Positions 55,455-64,000 of a stretch of DNA of 64,000 nucleotides are shown in pieces. The notes under the pieces were generated by a model. The model did no database searches, was not told the DNA's origin, and saw only the letters and a list, made by a program, of their open reading frames with translations. The DNA is taken from contig NZ_CADO01000139.1 in assembly GCF_000285275.1 (NCBI RefSeq), positions 399,183-463,182 of the forward strand. Reading direction: 5' to 3'. Position 1 is the stretch's first letter. Every line of letters starts with the position of its first letter. This DNA comes from Acetobacter pasteurianus subsp. pasteurianus LMG 1262 = NBRC 106471 (GTDB taxonomy: Bacteria; Pseudomonadota; Alphaproteobacteria; Acetobacterales; Acetobacteraceae). Position numbers and translations under genes: made by a program.

Positions 55455-56003
55455 TCAGATAAAGGTAACCGGGATTTCGGTGTCCGATATGCTCATATCT
55501 GCCCGGTTCCACCAGCAATTTTCTGGCGGCCGTGGGGTAGGGATAAACTCTGCCGGATTGCCGGAAAAAGAAACCGTGTTGGTGGGTGTTTCCTGAATAC
55601 TCAGTTCAGAACACTGCAAAACGCCGCCTTCTGCTGCCAGAAAGGCGTTGATCTTGGCCATAAGCAGGCAGACCATCAATTCTGTGGTCGGGTCTCCCGG
55701 CGTGATGACAATACGGGCCGCACGGGCGGGCTCGTTAGTTTGAAACCACGCCAACAGCGGATCATCCTCTGCAAGTTGCAAGGCGTGATCCAGCTTTTCA
55801 TCTACAAACCGATGCCACGTGCTTTTGGCTTTCTGGAAGGAAACCGGCATGTTGCCTTTACCATCCAGCGGCGCAAAAGATGTGGGCTTTAAGCGTACCG
55901 TCACAAATTCATTATGGCCGTGGGGCAGGGCGCAGCTTTCACTCGCACCATGAATAAGCCGATGGCCCATGGAAAAACGGCGGGTAAAAACAAGATCAGG
56001 CAT
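55455..56003 (-). CDS. queD: QueD-like 6-carboxytetrahydropterin synthase, long form
   Basis: T-fold enzyme for the second step of queuosine precursor synthesis. Zinc ligands H14, H28 and H30 and catalytic C24 (C-x3-HGH) are present, with LDHALQL and the C-terminal QETPTNT for substrate binding. At 182 aa it is longer than typical QueD (about 120), with an insertion between the HGH motif and LDHA and a C-terminal tail. It overlaps queC by eight bases and ends the bioB-queE-queC-queD run. Confidence 0.85.
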   Translation of the reverse strand: MPDLVFTRRFSMGHRLIHGASESCALPHGHNEFVTVRLKPTSFAPLDGKGNMPVSFQKAKSTWHRFVDEKLDHALQLAEDDPLLAWFQTNEPARAARIVITPGDPTTELMVCLLMAKINAFLAAEGGVLQCSELSIQETPTNTVSFSGNPAEFIPTPRPPENCWWNRADMSISDTEIPVTFI

Positions 56004-56736
56004 GTGTCTGTGTGCCTTTTTTGTGGGCTACGTAGTCATCCCACCCAGATTTGCGCAGTTGGCAGGCGGGGCAGGTGCCGCATCCATGCCCCCATGCGTG
56101 CAATGTGCCGCGCTCTCCCAAATAACAGGTGTGGCTTTCTTTATTGATCAGTTCAACAAGCGGTTGCCCACCCAGTTCTTCCGCCAGTTCCCATGTTTCG
56201 GCTTTATCCAGCCACATCAGGGGCGTGTGCAGAACGTAGCGGGATTCCATACCTAGGTTGAGCGCAACCTGTAGGGCTTTAATGGTATCATCCCGGCAAT
56301 CTGGGTAGCCCGAATAATCAGTTTCGCACACGCCGGTAACAATGTGCTTAATGCCGCGCCGTGCCGCCAGAGCCGCAGCAAAAGTAAGAAAAATCAGGTT
56401 TCGGCCCGGCACAAACGTATTGGGCAGGCCGTTTTCCGCCATGCTGATTTCAGCATCTCGCGTTAAGGATGTTTCAGAAACCTCGCCCAATGCGTGCAAG
56501 GGCAGGGTGTGGTCTTCTCCCAAACGCTCAGCCCAAACGGGGTTCTGATGCACAAGCCCTTGGCGAATGCTCGCACGGCATTCCAGTTCAACCGCATGGC
56601 GTTGGCCGTAATTAAACCCAAGTGTTTCTACACGCCCATAACGTTCCAGCGCCCATGCCAGACAGGTTGCGGAATCTTGGCCACCAGAAAAAAGAACGAG
56701 GGCAGATTCCTGTTTATCACGGGCAGGAAGAGGCAT
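55996..56736 (-). CDS. queC: 7-cyano-7-deazaguanine synthase QueC
   Basis: ATP-dependent conversion of 7-carboxy-7-deazaguanine to preQ0. It has 246 aa from the ATG at 56736; the longer frame overlaps queE. The PP-loop is [11 protein letters not shown], and the zinc cysteines are in [16 protein letters not shown]. It is two bases downstream of queE and overlaps queD. Confidence 0.95.
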   Translation of the reverse strand: MPLPARDKQESALVLFSGGQDSATCLAWALERYGRVETLGFNYGQRHAVELECRASIRQGLVHQNPVWAERLGEDHTLPLHALGEVSETSLTRDAEISMAENGLPNTFVPGRNLIFLTFAAALAARRGIKHIVTGVCETDYSGYPDCRDDTIKALQVALNLGMESRYVLHTPLMWLDKAETWELAEELGGQPLVELINKESHTCYLGERGTLHAWGHGCGTCPACQLRKSGWDDYVAHKKGTQTHA

Positions 56737-56738
56737 GA

Positions 56739-57389
56739 TTAGGGTATTCCGATAAGCTTGTGGGTCTGGAGTGAAAGCCCCCATAAAGGGTGCGCCAGAC
56801 AGTATTCAATAGCAGCCTGTGTGTTGGCTGCCTGCTGAGGGCCATCCATAGGCTGAAGCCAGAAATGTTGGAAATCAAGATTTTCCAGAGCGGCGGGGTC
56901 TATCCCCGGCTGAGGAAATACAAGCTTCAGCTCGGTTCCTGCTTTTTGCACCAGTTCAGCCCCGGCTTTGGGGCTAATGCATAGCCAGTCTATGCCTTTG
57001 GGGGCCATTACTGTGCCGTTGCTTTCCACTGCAATGCTAAAGCCTTGGGCGTGCATGGCGTCTATCAGGGCGGTATCAAGCTGGAGTAGGGGTTCTCCCC
57101 CTGTAAAAACAACCAGTTTTTGGCCGGTTGCTTTTGTATCCTCCGTGGGCTGCGGCCAGAAACTGGCAATGGTTGCCGCCAGTGCGGCCGCGTTTTCAAA
57201 CTTGCCGCCGTTTACGCCATCTGTGCCGATAAAATCGGTATCGCAAAACTGACAGATGGCTTTAGCGCGATCTTCCTCCCGCCCAGACCAGAGGTTGCAG
57301 CCTGTAAAGCGGCAGAAAACAGCCGCGCGACCAGCCTGACCACCTTCACCCTGGAGGGTAAGGAAAATTTCTTTAACCGAATATGTCAT
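56739..57389 (-). CDS. queE: 7-carboxy-7-deazaguanine synthase QueE
   Basis: Radical SAM enzyme making 7-carboxy-7-deazaguanine. It has 216 aa. The cluster motif is the unusual C31-x14-C46-x2-C49 seen in one QueE clade rather than C-x3-C-x2-C. TLQGEG at the N-terminus and [11 protein letters not shown] for SAM binding are present. It lies three bases downstream of bioB. Confidence 0.93.
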   Translation of the reverse strand: MTYSVKEIFLTLQGEGGQAGRAAVFCRFTGCNLWSGREEDRAKAICQFCDTDFIGTDGVNGGKFENAAALAATIASFWPQPTEDTKATGQKLVVFTGGEPLLQLDTALIDAMHAQGFSIAVESNGTVMAPKGIDWLCISPKAGAELVQKAGTELKLVFPQPGIDPAALENLDFQHFWLQPMDGPQQAANTQAAIEYCLAHPLWGLSLQTHKLIGIP

Positions 57390-57392
57390 GAA

Positions 57393-58412
57393 TTATGCAG
57401 AAGGCAGGCCAATGCCTGTTGTATGCATACCAAGCTTATCCAGCAAAGCTCTGTCACGCGTGGCTTGTGGGTTGGGGGTGGTCAGCAGGCGTTCACCATA
57501 GAAGATGGAGTTGGCACCAGCCAAAAAGCAGAGCGCCTGTGTTTCATCGCTCATATTTTCGCGGCCAGCGGCAAGGCGTACGCGGCTTTTGGGCATGGTA
57601 ATACGGGCAGCGGCAATCATGCGCACAAAATCAAGCGGTTCCACTTCATCCGCTTTGGCCAGAGGTGTGCCTTCCACCTTAACGAGCAGATTAATTGGCA
57701 CGCTTTCAGGATGCGTGGGCAGGGTGGCAAGGGCCGTAATCAGGCCTGCACGATCCGATTCATTTTCACCCAAACCCACAATGCCACCGCAGCATACATT
57801 GATGCCGGCATCCCGCACGTTGGAAAGCGTATCCAGCCGTTCCTGATAGGTGCGGGTGCTGATGATTTCCCCATAATATTCGGGGGAAGTATCTAGGTTG
57901 TGGTTGTAGTAATCCAGCCCGGCATCATGCAGTTTATGGGCCTGCGCGTTGTCCAGCATGCCCAATGTTACGCAGGTTTCCATACCAAGCTGCTTTACGC
58001 CTTCAATCATGGCGCACACGGTATCCAGATCACGCTCCTTGGGAGAACGCCAGGCGGCACCCATGCAAAAACGACTGGCTCCAGCGGCCTTGGCTTTTTT
58101 GGCCTCGGTCAACACGGCTTCAACAGCCATCAGCTTATCTGCCTTTACGCCTTGTTCATGCTTGGCGCTTTGTGGGCAGTAGGCGCAATCTTCCGGGCAG
58201 CCACCCGTTTTAATGGAAAGCAGTGTGGAAATTTGGATTTCCGTTGGGTCAAACGTCGCGCGGTGCAGCGTTTGGGCCCTGAACATCAATTCAGGAAACG
58301 GCAGGTCAAGCAAAGCCTGAACTTCTGCGACCGTCCAATCATGGCGGACTTCCGAAGAGGAGGTGACAGAAGAGTGAGCAAGCGGGGAAGAACCATCAGG
58401 CATGGAGTGCAA
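57393..58412 (-). CDS. bioB: Biotin synthase BioB
   Basis: Radical SAM enzyme inserting sulfur into dethiobiotin. It has 339 aa. The SAM cluster is C72-x3-C76-x2-C79 ([13 protein letters not shown]), and further conserved segments are [22 protein letters not shown] and the auxiliary cluster region [10 protein letters not shown]. The start is ATG at 58412, or Met at position 4. It heads the que run; no other bio genes are adjacent. Confidence 0.96.
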   Translation of the reverse strand: MHSMPDGSSPLAHSSVTSSSEVRHDWTVAEVQALLDLPFPELMFRAQTLHRATFDPTEIQISTLLSIKTGGCPEDCAYCPQSAKHEQGVKADKLMAVEAVLTEAKKAKAAGASRFCMGAAWRSPKERDLDTVCAMIEGVKQLGMETCVTLGMLDNAQAHKLHDAGLDYYNHNLDTSPEYYGEIISTRTYQERLDTLSNVRDAGINVCCGGIVGLGENESDRAGLITALATLPTHPESVPINLLVKVEGTPLAKADEVEPLDFVRMIAAARITMPKSRVRLAAGRENMSDETQALCFLAGANSIFYGERLLTTPNPQATRDRALLDKLGMHTTGIGLPSA

Positions 58413-58572
58413 ACCGAACCAGATTTATAGAGAAGGAAAGTGATTTATAGCCTTTTTATCGCAGTAAGGCCAGTTTTCACGTTGCGTGTTAAAGACATAT
58501 TCAGGGCTATACGCCATACTAAATGTTTATAATTCAGCTTGTCATGATGCGGCTGGGATGAAGGAGAATAAA

Positions 58573-58848
58573 ATGTCTGCAAAAAAAGGCGTTTCCGGCG
58601 CAGTTCTTGCTGTTGCAATTACCGGTCTTCTGGGCGGCTGCCATGAACAGCACGAAGAAAATGCCAACCGTGCAGTGCGGCCGCTGCGGATGCCAAATCC
58701 GGCTGCAGTCTATTGTGTGAAGAAAGGCGGCACGTTGAGCACCGAAAGCACGGACAAGGGGCAGATCAGCTATTGCCATCTGCCAGACGGCAGCGTGATG
58801 GAAGAATGGGAACTGTTCCGCAGGGACAATCCGGCGCCAAAAAAGTAA
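58573..58848 (+). CDS. Small DUF333 lipoprotein
   Basis: 91 aa from the ATG at 58573 (AAGGAGAATAAA upstream). A hydrophobic signal ends in LLGGC, a possible lipobox at about Cys20. A DUF333 domain follows: NPAAVYCVKKGGTLSTES, then ISYCHLPDGSVMEEWELFRR. The family is of unknown function, sometimes labelled hemolysin without proof. It is divergent from bioB and followed by a terminator. Confidence 0.88.
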   Translation: MSAKKGVSGAVLAVAITGLLGGCHEQHEENANRAVRPLRMPNPAAVYCVKKGGTLSTESTDKGQISYCHLPDGSVMEEWELFRRDNPAPKK

Positions 58849-58873
58849 TCTGATCGATCGAACATGATTTTTG

Positions 58874-58923
58874 GCCCGATGCAGGGCATTTTGACCCGTG
58901 AGGGGGCTTTGCATCGGGCATTT
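58874..58923 (+). terminator. Intrinsic terminator after the DUF333 lipoprotein
   Basis: GCCCGATGCA (58874-58883) pairs perfectly with TGCATCGGGC (58910-58919), followed by ATTTTG. Confidence 0.75.
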
Positions 58924-59156
58924 TGAGCGCTTTAGGCGGTAGGGTGGATCGATTTCAGGATTTTAGGGCGTCAGAATGAGCATGTGAAAGCATGCTGCAC
59001 GGATATGATGGATCGGTCTGGGTATTTTCGAAACGGCTATAAATTGTATAAGATATATTATGCCAACAAAATTAACTATAAAACATGAGCGCGTGAGGGA
59101 TCGTCTATATAACTATCCATTATGATGGTTAATTTGGGAATATGACCATTGAGGCG
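58924..59156. other. AT-rich intergenic region upstream of cysH
   Basis: No gene supported. It contains an inverted repeat AGCATG-TGAAAG-CATGCT (58979-58996) and an AT-rich tract (59040-59130) with an imperfect repeat around CCATTATGATGG (59117-59128). It could hold regulator sites for the sulfate assimilation genes, but no match to a known motif is claimed. Confidence 0.45.
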
Positions 59157-59186
59157 TTGAATTTTGGGTTGTGGGTTCCTTATTAT
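59157..59186 (+). promoter_or_regulatory. Predicted promoter of the cysH-D-NC operon
   Basis: TTGAAT (59157-59162), 18-bp spacer, TATTAT (59181-59186). A start near 59193 would exclude the GTG at 59171 and favour the GTG at 59237 as the cysH start. Confidence 0.5.
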
Positions 59187-59236
59187 ATCTGTATCACGTC
59201 GTTAATTACATTTTCTGTCATACGGGTTTGTGTGTA

Positions 59237-59935
59237 GTGACCGCTCTTTCTGATGATACAGCGACCATAACCAAGCAGCTTGTGCCCGTGCAGGAGAACC
59301 CCGTTCTACTGCTGCGCAAGGCCAGTGAGCTTTTGGGAGACAGGTTGGCTGTCCTCTCCTCTTTCGGGGCGGAATCTGCGTTGCTTCTGGCAATGGTGGC
59401 AGAGGCCGATCCGGCCATGAAAGTGCTGTTTCTGAATACCGGAAAACACTTTCCGCAAACCCTCGAATATCGGCAGAATTTGGCCGATTTTCTGCATCTT
59501 TCCAACGTTCAGGACGTGGCTCCTCAGCCCCGGCAGGTCGAAAATCGGGACCCTACCGGGGAATTATGGGCGTTTGATCCAGATGCCTGCTGTGCCTTGC
59601 GCAAGGTGGAACCCCTGCAAGTGGCCTCTCTGCCCTATGAGGCACTGGTGACCGGGCGCAAGCGTGGACAGGCTGTTACAAGATCCACGCTGGAAATTGT
59701 GGAATTGCGAGAAGATGGGCAGCTACGGCTCAACCCTCTTGCATTTTGGAGCGCGGAAGACATCACGCAGGAAATGCAGCGCCGGGGGCTGCCTCCTCAC
59801 CCATTGGTGGCGGAAGGCTATCTTTCCATCGGCTGCGCCCCGTGCACGCAACCAGTTGATGGTGCGCAGGATGCACGGGCCGGACGTTGGGCCGGGTTGA
59901 ATAAAACGGAATGCGGTATCCACATTAAACACTAA
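59237..59935 (+). CDS. cysH: Phosphoadenylyl/adenylyl-sulfate reductase CysH
   Basis: Reduces APS (or PAPS) to sulfite. It has 232 aa from GTG at 59237; the open frame begins at GTG 59171, but a promoter-like sequence overlaps that part. The segments SSFGAESALLL and LNTGKHFPQTLEY are typical. The cysteines CCALRKVEPL and SIGCAPCTQP carry a 4Fe-4S cluster, so it is the APS-type, and ECGIH is the catalytic C-terminus. It is the first gene of the sulfate assimilation run. Confidence 0.92.
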   Translation: MTALSDDTATITKQLVPVQENPVLLLRKASELLGDRLAVLSSFGAESALLLAMVAEADPAMKVLFLNTGKHFPQTLEYRQNLADFLHLSNVQDVAPQPRQVENRDPTGELWAFDPDACCALRKVEPLQVASLPYEALVTGRKRGQAVTRSTLEIVELREDGQLRLNPLAFWSAEDITQEMQRRGLPPHPLVAEGYLSIGCAPCTQPVDGAQDARAGRWAGLNKTECGIHIKH

Positions 59936-59999
59936 CGGGTTCTGGCTGATTTTACCCTCAGCCACGTCGTGTCATACACAGGGTTACGGAAACGGAAAC

Positions 60000-60794
60000 A
60001 TGGATCATCTTGATCAACTCGAAGCTCAGAGCGTTTTTATTCTGAGAGAAGCGTACAGAAAGCTCAAACCTCTGGCCATGCTGTGGTCTTTGGGTAAAGA
60101 TTCCAATGTGATGGTCTGGCTGGCCAAAAAGGCGTTTCTGGGCCGGGTTCCCTTCCCTGTCATGCATGTTGATACCGGCAAGAAGTTCCCGGAAATGTAT
60201 AAATTCCGCGATGAATATGCCAAAAAGTGGGACCTCAATCTGCTGTTGGGTGAGTGCCCGCCGGTAGAGGATATGGACCCCTCCCTACCTCCAGCAGCAC
60301 GTTCTGCTGCGCGTAAAACAGCGGGCCTTGCCGCCATGATCGAAAAGCACAAGCTGCAGGGTGTTATTGCCGGTATCCGCCGTGATGAGCAGGGAACACG
60401 CGCCAAGGAACGTGTTTTCAGCCCGCGTGGTGCCAGCCATAAATGGGATATCCGTAACCAGCCGCCCGAATTCTGGGACCAGTACGCAACACCGCACGAA
60501 GAAGGCATGCATATTCGCGTGCATCCGCTGCTGGCTTGGCGTGAAATCGATATCTGGCGCTATATCGAGCGTGAAGGCATCCCGCTGGTTGATCTGTACT
60601 TCTCCAAAAACGGCAAGCGTTACCGCTCCTTGGGTGATTCAGACATCACCTTCCCGGTAGAAAGCAACGCTTCCACTCTGGCGGAAGTGATTGAAGAACT
60701 GGAAACAACCAAAACATCCGAACGCGCAGGCCGCGCAATGGATCATGAATCCGAAGATGCTTTTGAACGCCTGCGTGTGGCGGGTTACCTCTGA
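60000..60794 (+). CDS. cysD: Sulfate adenylyltransferase subunit 2 CysD
   Basis: Catalytic subunit of ATP sulfurylase, working with the GTPase CysN. It has 264 aa. The PP-loop-like motif is LWSLGKDSNVM (27-37), followed by HVDTGKKFPEMY, VIAGIRRDEQGTRAKERVFSPRG and the C-terminal ERAGRAMDHE. It lies 64 bp after cysH and 28 bp before cysNC. Confidence 0.96.
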   Translation: MDHLDQLEAQSVFILREAYRKLKPLAMLWSLGKDSNVMVWLAKKAFLGRVPFPVMHVDTGKKFPEMYKFRDEYAKKWDLNLLLGECPPVEDMDPSLPPAARSAARKTAGLAAMIEKHKLQGVIAGIRRDEQGTRAKERVFSPRGASHKWDIRNQPPEFWDQYATPHEEGMHIRVHPLLAWREIDIWRYIEREGIPLVDLYFSKNGKRYRSLGDSDITFPVESNASTLAEVIEELETTKTSERAGRAMDHESEDAFERLRVAGYL

Positions 60795-60822
60795 TTACGG
60801 CGTGGACTGGAAATAGAATATC

Positions 60823-62703
60823 ATGAGCGAAAAAATTTATTCATCTCAGGATGCCGCCACGCCAATCGTGATTGTGGGGCATGTTGACCACGGTAAATCC
60901 ACCCTTATTGGGCGTTTGCTGCACGATACGGACAGCCTTCAGGATGGCAAGGTTGCCCAGATTATTGAATCGTCCAAAAAGCGCGGCCTGAAGATTGAGT
61001 GGAGCTTTCTGCTGGACTCCCTTCAGATCGAGCGCGATCAGGGCGTTACGGTTGATTCCACCCGTATTCCGTTCCGCTTGGGCCAGCGTGAATTTGTGAT
61101 TGTGGATGCACCGGGACACCGCCAGTTCCTGCGTAACATGATTACAGGTGCCGCCGATGCAGAAGCCGCCGTGCTGGTGGTGGATGCGCAGGAAGGTGCG
61201 CGTGAACAGACACGCCGCCACGCCATGCTGCTGCACCTTATCGGCATTCGCCACGTTATTGTGCTGCTGAACAAGGTGGATCTGCTTGATTTCGATCAGG
61301 CCAAGGTGGAAGCAGTCGAAAAGTCTGTAACGGAACTGCTGAACAAGCTGGGGCTGGAAGCGGCTCTGTTTGTTCCGGCTTCTGCGCGTGATGGTGATAA
61401 CATTGCCAGCCGCTCAGAACGCTCTCCGTGGTATAAAGGCCCTACGCTGACAGAAGCTCTGGCCAGCGTGCCCTCACCCGCTTCCCGCTCCGAACTGGCG
61501 CTGCGCCTACCGGTGCAGGACGTGTATCGTTTTGATAACATCCGCTATGTGGCTGGTCGTGTTGAACGAGGCCGTGTGCGCGTGGGCGATACGGTTATTA
61601 TCGGCACGCAAAAAACCCCTGCCCGCATTGCTTCGATCGAAAGCTGGCATACAGCACCGCATGTGTCTGCCTCTGCCGGGCAGTCCATCGCCGTAACGCT
61701 GGAACCAGACGTTATTCCCGATCGTGGTGACTTGTTGCACCATGCCGATGCCGCGCCAATGGAAGCCTCCCGCGTGCGGGTGCGTCTGTTCTGGCTGCGT
61801 CAGGAACCGCTGCGTGTGGGTGAGCATTTCCGCCTGCGTCTGGCCACGGCAGAACATGCTGTTACCGTGACTGCCATTGATAAAGTGGTGGATCTGGATG
61901 ATCTGACAGAACACCCCGGCACCGAAGTTCCGCCCGAAGGGTTTGCGGAAATCGTGCTGTCTGCGGCAGAAAACATTCAGTTTGACCCGTTCACCCCCGG
62001 CACAACAGATGGCCGCGGTGTATTGGTTGACCGCCAGCAGCGTATTGTGGGTGGTGCGCCCATTATTGGCCCAGCCACTATTGCAGATGGTGAAAAGGTT
62101 ATTCACCCAAGTGCCAGCACCGTTACCGTGCAGGACCGTGAACGCGCCAAGGGTCACAAAGGCTCCGTGTTCTGGCTGACCGGTCTTTCTGGTTCTGGCA
62201 AAAGCACGCTGGCCCGTGCGGCAGAAACCCGTCTGTTTGCAGATGGTGTGGATGTTACCGTGCTGGATGGTGATACACTGCGTGCAGGCCTGTGTAAGGA
62301 TCTGGGTTTCTCTGAAGCGGATCGGACAGAAAACGTACGCCGGGCTGCAGAAGTGGCACGCCTGCTGCGTGATGCCGGTCAGGTTGTGATTGTGGCCCTG
62401 ATCTCCCCACTGCGTTCTGACCGAGATCTGGCCCGCCAGATTATTGGGGATGGCTTTGAGGAAGTGTTTGTGGATGCCGATCTTGGTACCTGCGAACAGC
62501 GTGACCCCAAAGGCCTGTATGCAGCCGCTCGTGCAGGAAAAATCAGCGGCTTTACGGGCATTGATGCCCCGTATGAAGCCCCTGCCGCACCTGCCCTGCG
62601 TTTGGTAACGGGTAAGGATAGCGTAGAAGCAGCCACAAAAACGCTGGTGACTTTTGTAGAAAACACCGTGCGTAACAAAACGGGTGCCCGTGCGCAGTCC
62701 TGA
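60823..62703 (+). CDS. cysNC: Bifunctional sulfate adenylyltransferase subunit 1/adenylylsulfate kinase CysN/C
   Basis: Fusion of 626 aa. The N-terminal CysN GTPase (about 1-430) has GHVDHGKS (about 19-26), switch/Walker B VDAPGH and NKVD, and stimulates CysD. The C-terminal APS kinase (about 445-626) has P-loop GLSGSGKS near 452-459, [16 protein letters not shown] and the [11 protein letters not shown] region, giving PAPS. Because the cell also has a cluster-containing CysH, the kinase product may serve other sulfation needs (inference). Two terminator hairpins follow. Confidence 0.96.
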   Translation: MSEKIYSSQDAATPIVIVGHVDHGKSTLIGRLLHDTDSLQDGKVAQIIESSKKRGLKIEWSFLLDSLQIERDQGVTVDSTRIPFRLGQREFVIVDAPGHRQFLRNMITGAADAEAAVLVVDAQEGAREQTRRHAMLLHLIGIRHVIVLLNKVDLLDFDQAKVEAVEKSVTELLNKLGLEAALFVPASARDGDNIASRSERSPWYKGPTLTEALASVPSPASRSELALRLPVQDVYRFDNIRYVAGRVERGRVRVGDTVIIGTQKTPARIASIESWHTAPHVSASAGQSIAVTLEPDVIPDRGDLLHHADAAPMEASRVRVRLFWLRQEPLRVGEHFRLRLATAEHAVTVTAIDKVVDLDDLTEHPGTEVPPEGFAEIVLSAAENIQFDPFTPGTTDGRGVLVDRQQRIVGGAPIIGPATIADGEKVIHPSASTVTVQDRERAKGHKGSVFWLTGLSGSGKSTLARAAETRLFADGVDVTVLDGDTLRAGLCKDLGFSEADRTENVRRAAEVARLLRDAGQVVIVALISPLRSDRDLARQIIGDGFEEVFVDADLGTCEQRDPKGLYAAARAGKISGFTGIDAPYEAPAAPALRLVTGKDSVEAATKTLVTFVENTVRNKTGARAQS

Positions 62704-62720
62704 TTGCGTTCTGGTTTGAT

Positions 62721-62749
62721 AAGGCGGGTGTAAAATACCCGCCTTATTT
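62721..62749 (+). terminator. Intrinsic terminator after cysNC
   Basis: AAGGCGGGT (62721-62729) pairs perfectly with ACCCGCCTT (62737-62745), followed by ATTTG. Confidence 0.75.
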
Positions 62750-62780
62750 GCCCTTGTAGCTGGTTGTTAAGAGCATATGT

Positions 62781-62819
62781 GTATCTTGAGGTGCCGGGGG
62801 TGCTTCAAGATACGTTTTT
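62781..62819 (+). terminator. Second strong terminator between cysNC and DUF2849
   Basis: GTATCTTGA (62781-62789) pairs perfectly with TCAAGATAC (62805-62813); wobble pairs extend the stem to about 14 bp with a small G-rich loop, and GTTTTTG follows. It could be a second terminator or an attenuator for the DUF2849-cysI unit. Confidence 0.7.
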
Positions 62820-62832
62820 GATTCGTGGTATA

Positions 62833-62861
62833 TTGATATTCTCGCATCTGTTGTGTAATTC
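62833..62861 (+). promoter_or_regulatory. Predicted promoter for DUF2849-cysI
   Basis: TTGATA (62833-62838), 17-bp spacer, TAATTC (62856-62861). It lies just after the second terminator and would give a short leader to the TTG start at 62895. Confidence 0.5.
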
Positions 62862-62894
62862 TGAACCTGCACACGGGGCAGAAAGGGATAAGCG

Positions 62895-63236
62895 TTGGAT
62901 CGGAGAAATAATCGGCGGGATGAACAGGGGCTGAGCGTTGTTACAGCCAACCGTCTGCTTGATGGGCGCATTGTATGGTTGGATGCGCAAGGTAAGTGGC
63001 AGCTTTTTATCCAGCAGGCGCATCCTTTCCCCAATGCGGAAATGGAACAGGTTCTGGCCCGCCAGAACGCAAAAGCAGCTGCGGATGAAGTGGTTGGGGT
63101 GTATGGTGTACAGGTCGAGCAAACATCGTCTGGCCTGCTGCCCATAACCACGCGGGAGCGTATTCGTGCCCTTGGGCCAAGCGTTCATGCCGAATTCACA
63201 CCTGCATGGCAGGCTGCGCAACACGCCAGCGCCTGA
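62895..63236 (+). CDS. DUF2849 domain protein
   Basis: 113 aa of unknown function. The DUF2849 core LSVVTANRLLDGRIVWLDAQGKW begins near residue 13. The start is an unusual TTG at 62895 with AAAGGGA about 7 nt upstream; no in-frame ATG or GTG precedes the conserved region. Genes of this family regularly sit before a sulfite/nitrite reductase gene, as here (34 bp before cysI), so a link to sulfite reduction is likely (inference). Confidence 0.85.
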   Translation: MDRRNNRRDEQGLSVVTANRLLDGRIVWLDAQGKWQLFIQQAHPFPNAEMEQVLARQNAKAAADEVVGVYGVQVEQTSSGLLPITTRERIRALGPSVHAEFTPAWQAAQHASA

Positions 63237-63269
63237 TACCAGCAGAGCAAGACGGACACAGTTAAAGCC

Positions 63270-64000
63270 ATGTCTTATTCCACCCAGCCTGCCCTTCCGG
63301 TTGGCCGTTACGCGTATGATGATGTTGATCGTACGTTTCTCAAGCAGCGCGTTGAGCAGTTTCGGGATCAGGTTCAGCGTCGTATCGCTGGGGAGCTGAC
63401 CGAAGAAGAGTTCAAACCCCTGCGGTTGATGAACGGTCTGTACCTTCAGTTGCATGCCTATATGCTGCGTGTGGCCATCCCCTATGGCACGCTCAGCTCC
63501 TCCCAGATGCGCGCCTTGGCACATATTGCCAGAACGTATGATCGGGATTACGGGCACTTCACCACACGGCAGAATATCCAGTTCAACTGGATCAAACTGG
63601 AAGATACGCCTGATATCCTGAACGTACTGGCCGATGCAGAAATGCACGCCATTCAAACCAGTGGTAACTGCATCCGTAACGTCACGTCAGATCAGTTTGC
63701 TGGTGCTGCAGCGGATGAAGTGCTGGACCCCCGCGTGCACGCTGAAATCCTGCGTCAGTGGTCCACCCTGCATCCGGAATTCACGTTCCTGCCACGTAAG
63801 TTCAAGATTGCCATTTCTGGCAGCAAGCAGGACCGTGTAGCTGCGCGCTTTCATGATATCGGCCTGTTGGCCCGCAAGGGTGAAAACGGTCGGGCCGTGT
63901 TTGAGGTGTACGTTGGCGGTGGCTTGGGCCGCACCCCGATTGTGGGCGTAAAGCTGCGTGATGACCTGCCAGAAGAAGATCTGATTGCGTATCTGGAAGC
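63270..64000 (+). CDS. cysI: Sulfite reductase, ferredoxin/hemoprotein type, CysI-like (3' partial)
   Basis: The first 243 codons of a nitrite/sulfite reductase-family protein are present; the frame runs off the window. Visible family features are RVAIPYGTLSSSQMRALAHIARTYD, the substrate/siroheme region YGHFTTRQNIQFNW and SGNCIRNVTSDQFAG. The Fe-S cysteines would lie beyond the window edge. The start is ATG at 63270. It should finish the sulfate-to-sulfide path begun by cysH, cysD and cysNC. A nitrite reductase cannot be fully excluded. Confidence 0.9.
   Translation, partial: MSYSTQPALPVGRYAYDDVDRTFLKQRVEQFRDQVQRRIAGELTEEEFKPLRLMNGLYLQLHAYMLRVAIPYGTLSSSQMRALAHIARTYDRDYGHFTTRQNIQFNWIKLEDTPDILNVLADAEMHAIQTSGNCIRNVTSDQFAGAAADEVLDPRVHAEILRQWSTLHPEFTFLPRKFKIAISGSKQDRVAARFHDIGLLARKGENGRAVFEVYVGGGLGRTPIVGVKLRDDLPEEDLIAYLE

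Noticed and set aside
59171-59236. N-terminal extension of cysH from GTG 59171
   Set aside because: A promoter-like pair overlaps it, and the extension is hydrophobic and unlike known CysH.
1-64000. CRISPR arrays, insertion sequences, prophage or toxin-antitoxin genes
   Set aside because: No spaced direct repeats, transposase, integrase, phage structural genes or typical toxin pairs were seen. The only repeat is the 124-bp duplication in recG.

Overview
The window reads as chromosomal core DNA of an alphaproteobacterium, most likely an acetic acid bacterium of the genus Acetobacter or a close relative. This is inferred from gene content and from several conserved alphaproteobacterial gene orders: recG/sdhE/mfd, J-protein/cobS/cobT next to bolA, comF/grxC/DUF1178/ubiG/lysC, rodZ/ispG/hisS/prfA/prmC/DUF4167, rlpA/dac/tmk/holB/metG/tatD, and cysH/D/NC followed by DUF2849 and cysI. 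It also rests on a membrane malate:quinone oxidoreductase, an exported lactonase and a moderately high GC content. I see no insertion sequence, prophage, CRISPR array, plasmid function or toxin cassette. Coding density is very high and start/stop overlaps are common.

Layout. 1-2538: thiamine operon thiO(partial)-thiS-thiG-thiE. 2551-8776: recG (broken by a 124-bp duplication), sdhE, mfd. 8828-12280: an exported unknown protein, an SLC10-type transporter and an aromatic amino acid decarboxylase. 12311-15957: cobT, cobS and a J-domain protein, all on the minus strand. 16009-17601: bolA, a LolA-like lipoprotein and lipB. 17674: tRNA-Leu. 18098-20397: galU and a phosphohexomutase, which supply UDP-glucose. 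20536-24105: moaA, an NDUFAF5-like methyltransferase, comF, grxC and DUF1178. 24238-26044: exported DUF2147 protein and a Tat-type lactonase. 26098-36401: ubiG, then lysC, a nitronate monooxygenase-like gene, rodZ-like, ispG, hisS, prfA, an exported unknown, prmC and DUF4167. 36579: tRNA-Met. 36753-41352: orphan mlaD, uppP, an APC permease, then an ATP-grasp/DedA pair. 41581-49436: mltB-like, rlpA, dac, tmk, holB, metG, tatD and an MBL hydrolase in one tight run. 49484-55406: universal stress protein, pdxH, fabI, aroC, osmC and mqo. 55455-58412: bioB-queE-queC-queD on the minus strand. 58573: small DUF333 lipoprotein. 59237 to the end: sulfate assimilation (cysH, cysD, cysNC, DUF2849, cysI partial).

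How the genes work together. Three blocks are pathway-coherent: thiamine thiazole synthesis and coupling, queuosine precursor synthesis with bioB, and sulfate activation and reduction. Around 37-45 kb envelope functions are concentrated: undecaprenyl pyrophosphate recycling, a DedA flippase-like protein, an uncharacterised ATP-grasp enzyme and peptidoglycan hydrolases. I did not find a convincing new defence or mobile system. The best leads are the ATP-grasp/DedA pair, the Tat-exported lactonase, several inverted repeats over promoters or start codons, and the recG duplication, which looks more like a sequence or assembly error than biology.
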